The notes beneath the pieces are model-generated. The model was not told the DNA's origin. It worked only from the letters and a program-made list of their open reading frames with translations, and did not search any database. Below, one piece after another: positions 43,808 through 52,711 of a stretch of 64,000 bases of DNA (positions are counted from its first letter, which is position 1; each line of letters opens with the position of its first letter). This DNA is from Bacillota bacterium (GTDB taxonomy: Bacteria > Bacillota > Clostridia > Lachnospirales > Anaerotignaceae), in the NCBI GenBank assembly GCA_021768705.1, contig JAETUG010000003.1:81616-145615 (forward strand). The letters run 5' to 3'. The position numbers and the translations under genes were made by a program.

Positions 43808-44917
43808 TTAGCCTTTTTTCTTACTGTTTTCTCTTGCGTCTACTTCGATGAACTCTACTACTTCATCGCCCCGCACGCAGGTATACCAGCTGGTATTATT
43901 TGCGGAGGAGCAGGAATGGTTGGGGATGATTTCAACTTTATCGCCGATCTTCAGACCGCACGGGCCGTCTGCCTTTCCCTTAGCCACCTCTTCGGACAAA
44001 CCAACAATAGTCAGTTCGGGATGCCCTACGACATAGCCAAAGCCCTGGATGGCGGAATTGCCATGGGCACCCTGATCCAGACCCAGACATTTGGAGCCTG
44101 CATCGAAGAGATAGAAACCCTCGGAAGGGTTGGAAATAACGGTTGCCAATACCCGCAGGGAGCAGGCTTCTTCGCTGCAGGTACCCAGAGCCATCTGGAT
44201 ATTGTCGAAGAAGGTGTAGTTGCCGGGGTGGCTTATGTTGATGGTTTTGTCTTTCACTGCGATTTCGAAGGTAGGGGTAGAACCGGAAGAAACGATCTCA
44301 CAGGGGAAACCAGCGGCGGCCAGTGCGTCTGCAGCCTGTTTCATGGTATCCTGTTCCAGCTGTGCCACAGCTTCCAGGGCTTCCCTTGTGGTGCAGCCGT
44401 AAACCTGACCGGGGTGGGTGGAGATGCCGCGGAATTTCAGGTTTTTCAGAGGAGCCAGTGCTTTCACGAAGTCCACTACTTTATCGGCGGGCATCCCGAA
44501 ACGGTGGAAATCCATATCCACGATGACGGTGTAGGAAACGGTTACCCCTGCCTTTTCTGCTTCTGCGTTTAAAATTTCCGCAGCGGCAATTGTATCCAGA
44601 CGGATAATCAGTTCTGCATCCTTGGCAATGGGCATCAGCCGTTTCAGGTTTACGGGGTTTGCTGTGGGGTAAGCATACATGATATGTTTTGCTCCCAGGT
44701 TGTAGACCATTTCACATTCATCCAGTGTGCCGCAGAGGAAGCCTGTTGCCCCTGCATCCATCTGCATTTTCGCCAGAGTGGAGCTTTTATGGGTTTTGAT
44801 CATAGGCCACATTTCTTTGCCGTTGGCATCGCAGAGTGCCTGCCAGGATTTGATATTGTTTTCCAACGCATCCATATCCAGCAGGATGGCAGGAGTCTGT
44901 AATTCATGTTTTTTCAT
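43808..44917 (-). CDS. D-threonine aldolase / D-serine dehydratase-like PLP enzyme
   Basis: 369 residues of the alanine-racemase-N-fold DSD1/D-threonine aldolase type. The PLP lysine is in PMIKTHKSS near residue 43. The C-terminal metal site is IPNHSCSSANN (His and Cys). ISTHPGQVYGC and SSGSTPTFEIA are conserved blocks. It would act on D-threonine or D-serine type beta-hydroxy amino acids, in the cytoplasm. AGGAGGGATTTCCC lies before the ATG. It stands alone on the minus strand. Its substrate cannot be decided from sequence. Confidence 0.88.
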   Translation of the reverse strand: MKKHELQTPAILLDMDALENNIKSWQALCDANGKEMWPMIKTHKSSTLAKMQMDAGATGFLCGTLDECEMVYNLGAKHIMYAYPTANPVNLKRLMPIAKDAELIIRLDTIAAAEILNAEAEKAGVTVSYTVIVDMDFHRFGMPADKVVDFVKALAPLKNLKFRGISTHPGQVYGCTTREALEAVAQLEQDTMKQAADALAAAGFPCEIVSSGSTPTFEIAVKDKTINISHPGNYTFFDNIQMALGTCSEEACSLRVLATVISNPSEGFYLFDAGSKCLGLDQGAHGNSAIQGFGYVVGHPELTIVGLSEEVAKGKADGPCGLKIGDKVEIIPNHSCSSANNTSWYTCVRGDEVVEFIEVDARENSKKKG

Positions 44918-45103
44918 GGGAAATCCCTCCTAAAAATAAATGTTCTTATTTGCATACCTTACAGAAAAGAAGTCCATCTGTCAACTGGCAGAATCACGAT
45001 TGCAAAGGGACTTTTTCTATGATATGGTGAAGAAAAGCTTGTAGGAATCCGAGAAAAATGACGAAATAAATTTTATTGATGTTTCAAAAATGGAGGGATA
45101 GAA

Positions 45104-45913
45104 GTGAAGCTGACGATATTGATGGATAACCATACGGAGATCGATGTGTATTATCTGGGGGAGCCTGCTGTGTCCTATTGGCTGGAAACGGAAGGAAAAT
45201 GCTTCCTTTTTGATACAGGGTATTCCGATGCCTTCCTGAAAAATGCGGAAGGGATGGGGATTGATGTGACAAAGGCAGAAGCAATCCTTCTTTCCCATTC
45301 CCATAACGACCACACCGGAGGCTTACAGCCGCTGATGGAACTGGATTTTCCGAAGAAACCCAAGCTGATTGCCCACCCCTATGCCCTTTTGCCCCATGAT
45401 TGGAAGGGCATGGATATCGGCAGCCCTGTTTCCGAGGAGAAATTGGCGGAAAGATTGGAACTGCATCTGACAAAAGAGCCTGTCTGGCTGACGGAAAATC
45501 TGGTCTGGCTGGGGGAAATCCCTCATATAGTGGATTTTGAACCTGCCTATGCCATCGGTACTGTAGAGAAGGACGGCAAAAAAGAAGCAGACTATATCCT
45601 GGATGATACGGCACTGGCTTATGTGGGGGAAAAGGGTCTTTCCATCATCACCGGCTGTTCCCATGCAGGCATCTGCAACATTATCGCCTATGCCAAAAAG
45701 TTGACAGGGGTGGAAAGGGTGCAGAGCGTTTTGGGCGGGTTCCATTTGTTTGAGGTGGATCAGCGGGCAAAGGAGACTATCGCCTTTTTAAAGGAAGAAA
45801 AAATTCCTGAATTATATCCCTGCCACTGCACTTCCTTTGCCGTGCGGGCTGCCCTGCACGCTGTCAGCCCTGTGACAGAGGTGGCAGTGGGAACGGAACT
45901 GGAATGGAATTGA
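45104..45913 (+). CDS. MBL-fold metallohydrolase
   Basis: 269 residues. The metal motif LSHSHNDHTGG is the HxHxDH signature. FDTGYSDAFLKNAE and the late TGCSHAGICN provide further ligands, and the C-terminal YPCHCTSF resembles the ribofuranosylaminobenzene 5'-phosphate-synthase-like branch of the superfamily. GTG start with TGGAGGGATAGAA upstream. Single gene; substrate unknown. Confidence 0.88.
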   Translation: MKLTILMDNHTEIDVYYLGEPAVSYWLETEGKCFLFDTGYSDAFLKNAEGMGIDVTKAEAILLSHSHNDHTGGLQPLMELDFPKKPKLIAHPYALLPHDWKGMDIGSPVSEEKLAERLELHLTKEPVWLTENLVWLGEIPHIVDFEPAYAIGTVEKDGKKEADYILDDTALAYVGEKGLSIITGCSHAGICNIIAYAKKLTGVERVQSVLGGFHLFEVDQRAKETIAFLKEEKIPELYPCHCTSFAVRAALHAVSPVTEVAVGTELEWN

Positions 45914-46153
45914 GGGTGGATTGGGTGAAAGAATCTGCCTTTGCTAAATTTTCTTTGGAAAAAGGAACAATCTCATTTTCCTTTGCGTCATAATTAGTAT
46001 ATCTTTCCAGAAAAAAAGGGTTTTTACTGGGATTTGGAGAAATATTAAGGAAAACGAAAGAACTTTTTTCCTGCGATTGTGATACAATGAAACTATCAAA
46101 GCTCGTCCTGATGGAGAAGGGACGGAAAGGGATTAAAAAAGGGGGTAAAGATC

Positions 46154-48568
46154 ATGAAAAAGATCATTGCATTTGCAACAGCGACCAGCCTGATGTTGGG
46201 AAGCATGGGTGTTACAGCCTATGGCGCCTCTTTTGCGGATATCAATACAGTTACCTGGTCCGGCTTCAAGCCGTTTCTGAATCAGGCGGCGGAGCTGGGA
46301 CTGATGAGCGGCTATGAGGAAAACGGCAAACGCTACTGCAAGCCCAGAAACAACGTGACTTACTGCGAAGCGGTACAGCTGATGTATTCCATTATGAAGG
46401 TTTATAGCAAGCAGGATGTGAACGATGCCACAGTGACCAAATGGAAACCTGTCATCAGTGCCTACAATATTCCTGAATGGGCCTATAAAGCAACGGCCTA
46501 TGGCTTGGAAAACAGTATCCTGACCACAGCGGAATTGAGCAAGCTGCAGGGGGGCACGAAATATGCCAACCGGGAAGATGTGGGTGTGATTTTTGGGAAA
46601 GCCTTGGATACGGTCAATGGGTATGATATCAAATCCAGTGCTTCTCTGTCTTATAATGATGCTTCTCAGGTTTCTGCGGCGGCAGTGCCTTATCTGGATC
46701 TGCTGAACAGAGCGAACCTGATGGTGGGGGATTCCGATAACAAATTCAATCCCAAGAAAAATATTACTCGGGCGGAAATGGCAGTCCTTTCTGTAAAATC
46801 CTATAACAAATTGACAGAAAATAAGACGGAAACGCCTGTGACGAAAAAAGAGAACGTGGTAGTTGGTACTGTCACCGACAGCAGAGTGATGCAGAATGGA
46901 GATTTGTTTCTGACCATGCGTACCAATTCCGGCACGACCCTGAGCCTGTTCGGCACCAAGGGCGATGTGACAGCCAAATATGATGGGGAGAAGATCAGCT
47001 TTGACGATATCGGCACAGGCGATACGGTAAAAGTGACTTACGAAGGGCAGTATATCAGTGCCATCGAAGTGACCTATTCCAAAGCTGGCATCAAAAAGAC
47101 AACGGAAGAGACTTATGAACTGGTGGATCTGACAGATAGCAGGATTACGGTAGAAAAAGGATCTTCGGAAAAAGAATATCGTCTGCTCAGCAGTGTGGAG
47201 GTCAGACTGGATGGCAGCAAATCCTCCATCAGCAAGCTGCAGAACGCCATGGAAGATATGAAATATGACGTAACGCTGACGCTGAATGAAAGTGAACGAG
47301 TTACAAAGATCGTGGCGGTGAAAAATGCCAACAACCCCACGGAGGGGCAGCTGGTTGATCTGTCCAATTCTGAGATCACCATTAAAGCCGGCAGCAAGAA
47401 ATACGAATATCCTTTGACAGATGGTGATATCACCATCAAGAAGGATAATAAGACAATGACCTTCAGCAAATTAAAGAACAGCTATGATGACTATAATTAT
47501 ACAGTTTCTTTGAAGCTGGATAAAAATAATGAGGTAACGGGTATTACCATCAAAGACTATGAAGATGAGACAAAGGGCACATTGACAGACCTGACCAGCC
47601 GTCGTATCGAAATCGAAGCAGCAGGAGAACCCCATGAGTACCGCATTGACGAGGATGTGGAGGTAACGATCGACGGAAAGAGCAGTACTCTTACAAAGCT
47701 GAAAAAGGCTTTTGATGAGGACGGAAAAGCCTTTACCGTTGAACTGGATGTAGACAGAGATGATTATGTAACAGAGATCATTGCAAAGACCAAGAGCGCA
47801 GAAGGCGCCGAAGGCACTGTGATCAAGGTTACCAACAGTGAAATTACAGTGAAATCCGGCAGCAAGGAGATTACGAATAGCTTTGCCAGTGATGTGGATG
47901 TGAAGATCAATGGGAAAAGCAGAGCGGTTTCCGATCTGAAGAAAAATTATGATACTTATACATTCGAGGTAAAACTGGAGTTTGACAGCAAAGGCAGAGT
48001 TTCTAAAGTTGATGCGGAAATCACTGAGGTAGAAGAAGGAATTTTGAAGGATATCAATGAAGATAAGGAAACCATTACGGTTACAGCGGGCAGTATTGAT
48101 GTGGTGTTGGAGCTTGCAAGTTCTGTGAAGCTGACACTGGATGACGACAGCATTTCCCTGAGAAATCTGAATAAGGAATTGGATTACTCTAGTGACAAAA
48201 GCTATATTACCGTTGATCTAACCTATAACAGCAGCGGTGACGTAAGCAAAGTGAAAGCAGAATGGTCGGAAGATAAACCGACCAAGGGCGATCTTTATAG
48301 CATTGATACGGCCGATGATGAGATCAGGATTCGGACAAATAGTGGCGAAAAATATACCTATTCTGTAGATGAAGATGTGAGAGTAAGCTATAGCTTCTCG
48401 GCTAATGTAAATGAGAGAAAGTATGATAAACCCAGCGAATATGCGTCCAGTTTGAGAGGATTGAAAAGATTCTATGGACATTGCGAGGATAACGGCGACG
48501 AATGTGCTTTGGAATTAGAAGTAGATAGAAAAGGCGTGGTTACCAGAATCTGGGCAAGAGCAGAATAA
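46154..48568 (+). CDS. S-layer-homology protein with seven repeated beta modules
   Basis: 804 residues. A signal peptide (MKKIIAFATATSLMLGSMGV..AYGA) is followed by SLH-type domains (~25-225; FADINTVTWSGFKPFLNQAA and later KNITRAEMAVLSVKSYNKL). Then come about seven modules of 75-85 residues, each starting near G-x-L-x-D-L-T-x-S-x-I-T-I-x-x-G and ending with D-x-x-x-V-T-K-I (for example GQLVDLSNSEITIKAGSKKY). The SLH part should tether it to wall polysaccharide; the modules form an elongated surface rod. GGGGGTAAAGATC precedes the ATG. Its strong terminator suggests high expression. Confidence 0.88.
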   Translation: MKKIIAFATATSLMLGSMGVTAYGASFADINTVTWSGFKPFLNQAAELGLMSGYEENGKRYCKPRNNVTYCEAVQLMYSIMKVYSKQDVNDATVTKWKPVISAYNIPEWAYKATAYGLENSILTTAELSKLQGGTKYANREDVGVIFGKALDTVNGYDIKSSASLSYNDASQVSAAAVPYLDLLNRANLMVGDSDNKFNPKKNITRAEMAVLSVKSYNKLTENKTETPVTKKENVVVGTVTDSRVMQNGDLFLTMRTNSGTTLSLFGTKGDVTAKYDGEKISFDDIGTGDTVKVTYEGQYISAIEVTYSKAGIKKTTEETYELVDLTDSRITVEKGSSEKEYRLLSSVEVRLDGSKSSISKLQNAMEDMKYDVTLTLNESERVTKIVAVKNANNPTEGQLVDLSNSEITIKAGSKKYEYPLTDGDITIKKDNKTMTFSKLKNSYDDYNYTVSLKLDKNNEVTGITIKDYEDETKGTLTDLTSRRIEIEAAGEPHEYRIDEDVEVTIDGKSSTLTKLKKAFDEDGKAFTVELDVDRDDYVTEIIAKTKSAEGAEGTVIKVTNSEITVKSGSKEITNSFASDVDVKINGKSRAVSDLKKNYDTYTFEVKLEFDSKGRVSKVDAEITEVEEGILKDINEDKETITVTAGSIDVVLELASSVKLTLDDDSISLRNLNKELDYSSDKSYITVDLTYNSSGDVSKVKAEWSEDKPTKGDLYSIDTADDEIRIRTNSGEKYTYSVDEDVRVSYSFSANVNERKYDKPSEYASSLRGLKRFYGHCEDNGDECALELEVDRKGVVTRIWARAE

Positions 48569-48578
48569 AAGAAATGGA

Positions 48579-48612
48579 AAGAGGATGTCTCTATTGCGGA
48601 GACATCCTTTTT
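48579..48612 (+). terminator. Terminator of the S-layer-type gene
   Basis: AAGAGGATGTCTC and GAGACATCCTTTTT pair around a seven-base loop. Confidence 0.92.
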
Positions 48613-48752
48613 ATGTGAGTTTTGCACAAAAAACACCGGATAATAGAATAGAAACTTGGCTTTACTTTAGCGTGGTAGTGTGATAATATAATGAAGAACA
48701 AAGGGAGACCTTCCCGATACAAAAATTAAAAAGAAAAAGGGGACGATACAAA

Positions 48753-49571
48753 ATGAAAAAATACTTAGCACTGTTTTTAACAATGGTTATGGGCGTTACG
48801 ATGCTGGCTGGCTGCGGCAGTTCTGAAGAAGCTGCGCCCGCAGATGATACAGCAGCGGAAAGAACCACTTTCACAGTTGGTTTCGATGCGGAATATCCTC
48901 CTTATGGCTACAGAACAGAAGACGGTGATTACACCGGTTTCGATCTGGATCTGGCTGCAGAGGTTTGTGCAAGAAATGGTTGGGAGCTGATCAAACAGCC
49001 TGTTGACTGGAACGCAAAGGATATGGAACTGAACAGCGGTGCTATCGACTGTATCTGGAACGGCTTTACAATGACAGGCAGAGAAAGTGAATATACTTTC
49101 TCCGAACCTTACGTTGACAACAGCATTGTTTATGTAGTAAGAGCAGATTCCGATATCCAGACCGAAGCAGATCTGGCAGGCAAACATGTGATCACACAGG
49201 CCGGTTCTTCTGCCCTGACAGCACTGCAGGATGAATCCAAAGCAGACGTTGTTGCTACTTTCGCATCTCTGGATGAAATCGCAGATTACAATACTGCATT
49301 CATGAACCTGGAAGCAGGCACAAATGATGCCATTGCAGTAGATATCGGCGTAGCACAGTATCAGCTGGCAACAAAATCCGATAAATTCAGAATGCTGGAA
49401 GAACCTCTGTCCACAGAACAGTATGCCATCGGCTTCAAACTGGGCAATGAAGAACTGAGAGATCAGGTACAGGCTACTCTGAATGAAATGGTAGAAGATG
49501 GTACATTCATGGAAATTGCTTCCAAGTACACAGATTATAATCTGGATCAGATGGTTTGCCTGGGCAAATAA
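48753..49571 (+). CDS. Polar amino-acid ABC transporter, substrate-binding lipoprotein
   Basis: 272 residues. The lipobox MLAGCGSSEE puts the lipidated Cys at residue 21. The SBP_bac_3 fold has FTVGFDAEYPPYGYRTEDGD, then FDLDLAAEVCARNGW and IWNGFTMTGRESEYTFSEPY. It captures a polar amino acid at the outer membrane face. The permease and ATPase genes follow; a weak hairpin (49601) lies between, which would favour higher amounts of the binding protein. Ligand not evident. Confidence 0.93.
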   Translation: MKKYLALFLTMVMGVTMLAGCGSSEEAAPADDTAAERTTFTVGFDAEYPPYGYRTEDGDYTGFDLDLAAEVCARNGWELIKQPVDWNAKDMELNSGAIDCIWNGFTMTGRESEYTFSEPYVDNSIVYVVRADSDIQTEADLAGKHVITQAGSSALTALQDESKADVVATFASLDEIADYNTAFMNLEAGTNDAIAVDIGVAQYQLATKSDKFRMLEEPLSTEQYAIGFKLGNEELRDQVQATLNEMVEDGTFMEIASKYTDYNLDQMVCLGK

Positions 49572-49600
49572 TTGCATATCAGTATCAGAAAAAAACGGTA

Positions 49601-49629
49601 AAGACGGCGGGGCTATCCTGCCGCCTTTT
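49601..49629 (+). terminator. Intra-operon attenuator hairpin
   Basis: GGCGG..CCGCC with AAGAC before and TTTTC after. A short U-run fits partial termination after the binding-protein gene. Confidence 0.65.
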
Positions 49630-49680
49630 CCTGTGTTTCCCCCTTTGTAAAAAATAAAATCTTTGGAAAGGAAAGTTAGT

Positions 49681-50331
49681 ATGAGTTTATCTGTTATCAT
49701 TCAACAACTGATCGGAGGCATGGGCTCTTCCATGCTGATCTTTATGCTGACGTTGTTGTTTTCTATGCCTTTGGGGCTTTTGGTAGCCTTTGGGCGTATG
49801 TCTAAATGCAAGCCTTTGCAGGCGATTATAAAAGTTTTTATTGCCATTTTCCGTGGCACACCGCTGATGCTGCAGCTTTTGGTGGTATATTTTGCGCCTT
49901 TTTATCTGTTTCGGATTTCTTTGCCCAGATGGTATCGCTTTGGTGCGGTGATTATCGGCTTTGCCATCAACTATGCGGCGTATTTTGCGGAAATTTACCG
50001 CTCCGGGATCGAATCTATCCCTGTAGGGCAGTATGAAGCAGCATCTGTGTTGGGATACAATAAACAGCAGACCTTCATAAAGATTATTTTTCCGCAAATG
50101 GTGAAACGGGTGATGCCTCCTGTTACCAATGAGGTCATCACGCTGGTAAAGGATACTTCCTTGGCATTTGTGCTGGCTTATGCAGAAATGTTTACGGTTG
50201 CAAAGCAGATTGCAGCAGCGCAGACAAATATCATGCCTCTGTTCGTTGCGGGTGTATTCTATTTTGTATTTAATGCTGTTGTTGCCTTCGTGATGGAAGG
50301 CATTGAAAAGAAACTGAGCTATTATCGTTAA
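49681..50331 (+). CDS. Polar amino-acid ABC transporter, permease
   Basis: 216 residues, HisM/GlnP family. About five membrane segments. [15 protein letters not shown] near 66-80 is the conserved HisM opening, and the EAA loop is [20 protein letters not shown], where the ATPase docks. GGAAAGGAAAGTTAG precedes ATG 49681. The ATPase follows 16 bp downstream. Confidence 0.94.
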   Translation: MSLSVIIQQLIGGMGSSMLIFMLTLLFSMPLGLLVAFGRMSKCKPLQAIIKVFIAIFRGTPLMLQLLVVYFAPFYLFRISLPRWYRFGAVIIGFAINYAAYFAEIYRSGIESIPVGQYEAASVLGYNKQQTFIKIIFPQMVKRVMPPVTNEVITLVKDTSLAFVLAYAEMFTVAKQIAAAQTNIMPLFVAGVFYFVFNAVVAFVMEGIEKKLSYYR

Positions 50332-50347
50332 GAAAGGAGGGCTACGC

Positions 50348-51109
50348 ATGAAAGTATTGGAAATCAATCATTGCAACAAAAGCTTCGGTGATAACGAAGT
50401 ATTGAAGGATATCTCCCTTTCCGTATCAGAGGGTCAGGTTATTTCTATCATCGGGCCTTCCGGTTCCGGGAAATCCACACTGCTGCGTTGTGCGACTATG
50501 CTGGAGACTATGGACGGCGGTGACCTGATCTATCTGGGTGAGTATGCAGCCAAAGCAAATACGGAAGGTAAGGCAATCTATAGTGATAAGGAAACCCTGC
50601 AGGGCATCAAGAAGCATTTTGGTCTGGTGTTCCAGAACTTTAACCTCTTCCCTCATTATTCTGTGATGAGAAATATTACAGAACCTCCTATTTTGATCGG
50701 TAAGCGTCCCAAAGAGGAGGTATATGCGGAAGCAAGAGAATTGTTGAAAAAAATGGGTTTGTCCGATAAAGAAGACGCTTACCCCTGTGAACTGTCCGGC
50801 GGTCAGCAGCAGAGGGTATCGATTGCTCGTGCATTGGCGATGAAGCCGAAGATCCTGTTCTTCGACGAGCCTACCTCTGCCCTGGACCCTGAACTGACAG
50901 GGGAGATTCTGAAGGTCATCAAGGACTTGGCAGCGGAACACATGACAATGGTCATCGTTACCCATGAAATGTCCTTTGCCCGTGATGTATCCAACCATAT
51001 CATTTTTATGGATGGCGGCGTCATTGTGGAAGAAGGCGACCCCAAAGAACTCATCAATAACCCCAAACAGGAACGTACCAAAGCATTCCTGAGCCGTTTC
51101 CAACAGTAA
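50348..51109 (+). CDS. Polar amino-acid ABC transporter, ATPase
   Basis: 253 residues. Walker [14 protein letters not shown], signature [15 protein letters not shown], Walker [16 protein letters not shown] and a switch His in [10 protein letters not shown]. It drives import of the amino acid bound by the upstream lipoprotein, in the GlnQ/HisP family. AAGGAGGGCTACGC precedes the ATG. A DapF-fold gene follows after 12 bp. Confidence 0.95.
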   Translation: MKVLEINHCNKSFGDNEVLKDISLSVSEGQVISIIGPSGSGKSTLLRCATMLETMDGGDLIYLGEYAAKANTEGKAIYSDKETLQGIKKHFGLVFQNFNLFPHYSVMRNITEPPILIGKRPKEEVYAEARELLKKMGLSDKEDAYPCELSGGQQQRVSIARALAMKPKILFFDEPTSALDPELTGEILKVIKDLAAEHMTMVIVTHEMSFARDVSNHIIFMDGGVIVEEGDPKELINNPKQERTKAFLSRFQQ

Positions 51110-51121
51110 GGAAGTGGGCGT

Positions 51122-51943
51122 GTGGAACTGAAATTCATCAAAACCAGCCCGACGGAAAATATGACCATTCTTATTCAGACCCCTGTGCCTAGGGAACAGC
51201 ATTTGGCGGTGGCAGAAAAGTTGATCGCCTATGGCAGTGTTTACGCAGAGCAGGCAGGCTATATCGAAGAGGCGGAAAACCCCATGGCGGAAAAACGTCT
51301 GCAAATGATGGCAGGGGAATTTTGCGGAAATGCATCCCTTTCCCTGGCGGCGTGGCTGGCGAAGGAAAAAGGACTGCCGATAGGAGAAAAAACAGAGATC
51401 ATTCTGGAGGTTTCCGGGGCGGACAGCCTCGTGCGCTGTGAAATGAAACGGGAAGAAAAGGGCTTTTCCGGTAGAGTGGCGATGCCCTTGCCTAAGGGAA
51501 TAGAAAAGAAAACCTTTGCGCTGGATGGGGAAAGTCTGGAATTGACTGCTGTGGTTTTCGAAGGCATCACCCATATCATTGTCCCTGTGTCCCTTTGGGG
51601 CGAAAATGGCACGGAAAAGGCGGAGCAGGCGGCAAAGGCGTGGGCTGGTGAAATGCCTGCGGCTTTTGGTATCCTGCTTTTCGATGAAGAAAAGGGCGAA
51701 TTATACCCTCTTGTTTCCGTGGAAAACGTCAGCTTGATCTGGGAAAGAGGCTGCGGCAGCGGCACTTCTGCCATTGGTGCCTATCTGGCGGCGAGAGCAG
51801 GAAAATCTGTTTCTGTGAAATTGAAACAGCCCGGTGGCATCATGGGCGTGGAAGCGGAATATAAAAATGGAACGATCGAAACCCTTTCCATCACGGGGAA
51901 TGTCTCCATTGTGGCGGAAGGCACAGCATTTTTATCAGAATAA
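51122..51943 (+). CDS. DapF-fold epimerase/racemase-like protein in the amino-acid uptake operon
   Basis: 273 residues. The two-lobed diaminopimelate-epimerase fold is shown by two Cys blocks: GEFCGNASLS (Cys in the position of the DapF base) and ERGCGSGTSAIGAYLA (second base). The usual C-G-N-G is here C-G-N-A. The family also includes amino-acid racemases, such as the histidine racemase CntK of metallophore operons. It begins with GTG 12 bp after the transporter ATPase. Its place points to racemising an imported amino acid, an inference. No other meso-DAP gene is nearby. Confidence 0.82.
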   Translation: MELKFIKTSPTENMTILIQTPVPREQHLAVAEKLIAYGSVYAEQAGYIEEAENPMAEKRLQMMAGEFCGNASLSLAAWLAKEKGLPIGEKTEIILEVSGADSLVRCEMKREEKGFSGRVAMPLPKGIEKKTFALDGESLELTAVVFEGITHIIVPVSLWGENGTEKAEQAAKAWAGEMPAAFGILLFDEEKGELYPLVSVENVSLIWERGCGSGTSAIGAYLAARAGKSVSVKLKQPGGIMGVEAEYKNGTIETLSITGNVSIVAEGTAFLSE

Positions 51944-51944
51944 G

Positions 51945-51981
51945 AAAAACAGGTGGAGCTGGAACTGCTCCACCTGTTTTT
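51945..51981 (+). terminator. Terminator of the amino-acid uptake operon
   Basis: AAAAACAGGTGGAGC and GCTCCACCTGTTTTT pair perfectly around a short loop. It also serves the convergent collagen-like gene. Confidence 0.94.
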
Positions 51982-51993
51982 CTATTCTGATGT

Positions 51994-52570
51994 TTAATTC
52001 ACAGAGAAAGAAACATCGTCCAGATTCAGGGACTGTTCGCCGTTGGCTGTTACACGGAATTCGATCCGCGCGTTCGTCGCATTGTCGGGTGCCCGATCTG
52101 TGATAAAACGATAGAATGCGAAATTTCGGTTATCCGTGGGGATATCCTGAGCACGGATGAGGATACAGGTTTCCGTGGGCTGCAGACTATCGTCATTGGA
52201 GAAGATGACATAGGCTTCCAGCTGTACCTGTGCGCCGTTGCCCTTTGCAAAGAAGCTCAGCTCAAAGAAGCAGCCGCCTTCGATGTCGATGTCCTGGTAC
52301 AGGATGGCACCGTCAAAGAGACGGGCAGAGAAATTGCCGGAGTGGACATTGCCCTGATCGTCATCGGGTTCTACCAGATCATCATCGTTGATGTTCCAGC
52401 CTGTGGGTACGCCCTGGGCGTTGAAGGCTTCCATGCCTCCGTTGACTGCCATTTCCCCGCGGGAAGTGCAGTTGCAGGTGCAGACGCCAGTTGCGCCAGT
52501 AGCTCCGGTCGCACCGGTTCTGCCAGTTGCACCCGTAGCACCGGTAGCCCCTGTTCTGCCGGTAGAGACT
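51994..52570 (-). pseudogene. Collagen-like protein cut by the mobile element
   Basis: Read on the minus strand, the remaining part begins with Gly-Arg-Thr/Gly-Ala-Thr repeats (about ten G-x-T triplets, GATGATGRTGATGATGATG), then a Cys-rich hinge (VCTCNCTSRGE) and a ~150-residue C-terminal domain of jelly-roll type (GWNINDDDLVEPDDDQGN .. SLNLDDVSFSVN). This layout is that of clostridial spore-coat/exosporium or surface collagen-like proteins with a BclA-like head. The frame meets a stop at the junction near 52572, and no start remains. The rest of the gene should lie beyond the element's other end. Confidence 0.85.
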
Positions 52571-52711
52571 CTCTTTTATACACAACTGAGATCAATCTTG
52601 AAATATCAATGTTTACTAGAAAAGAAAAAATATGACAATCTATAATCACAGAGAAAATACCATTTGATAATTCGTCAGATGGTATTTTTGATTTTAGGAA
52701 GGGTGGAGAAT

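Noticed and set aside
52388..52645. Plus-strand frame with APV-x-PV repeats
   Set aside because: It is the antisense of the Gly-X-Thr triplets of the collagen-like gene on the minus strand.
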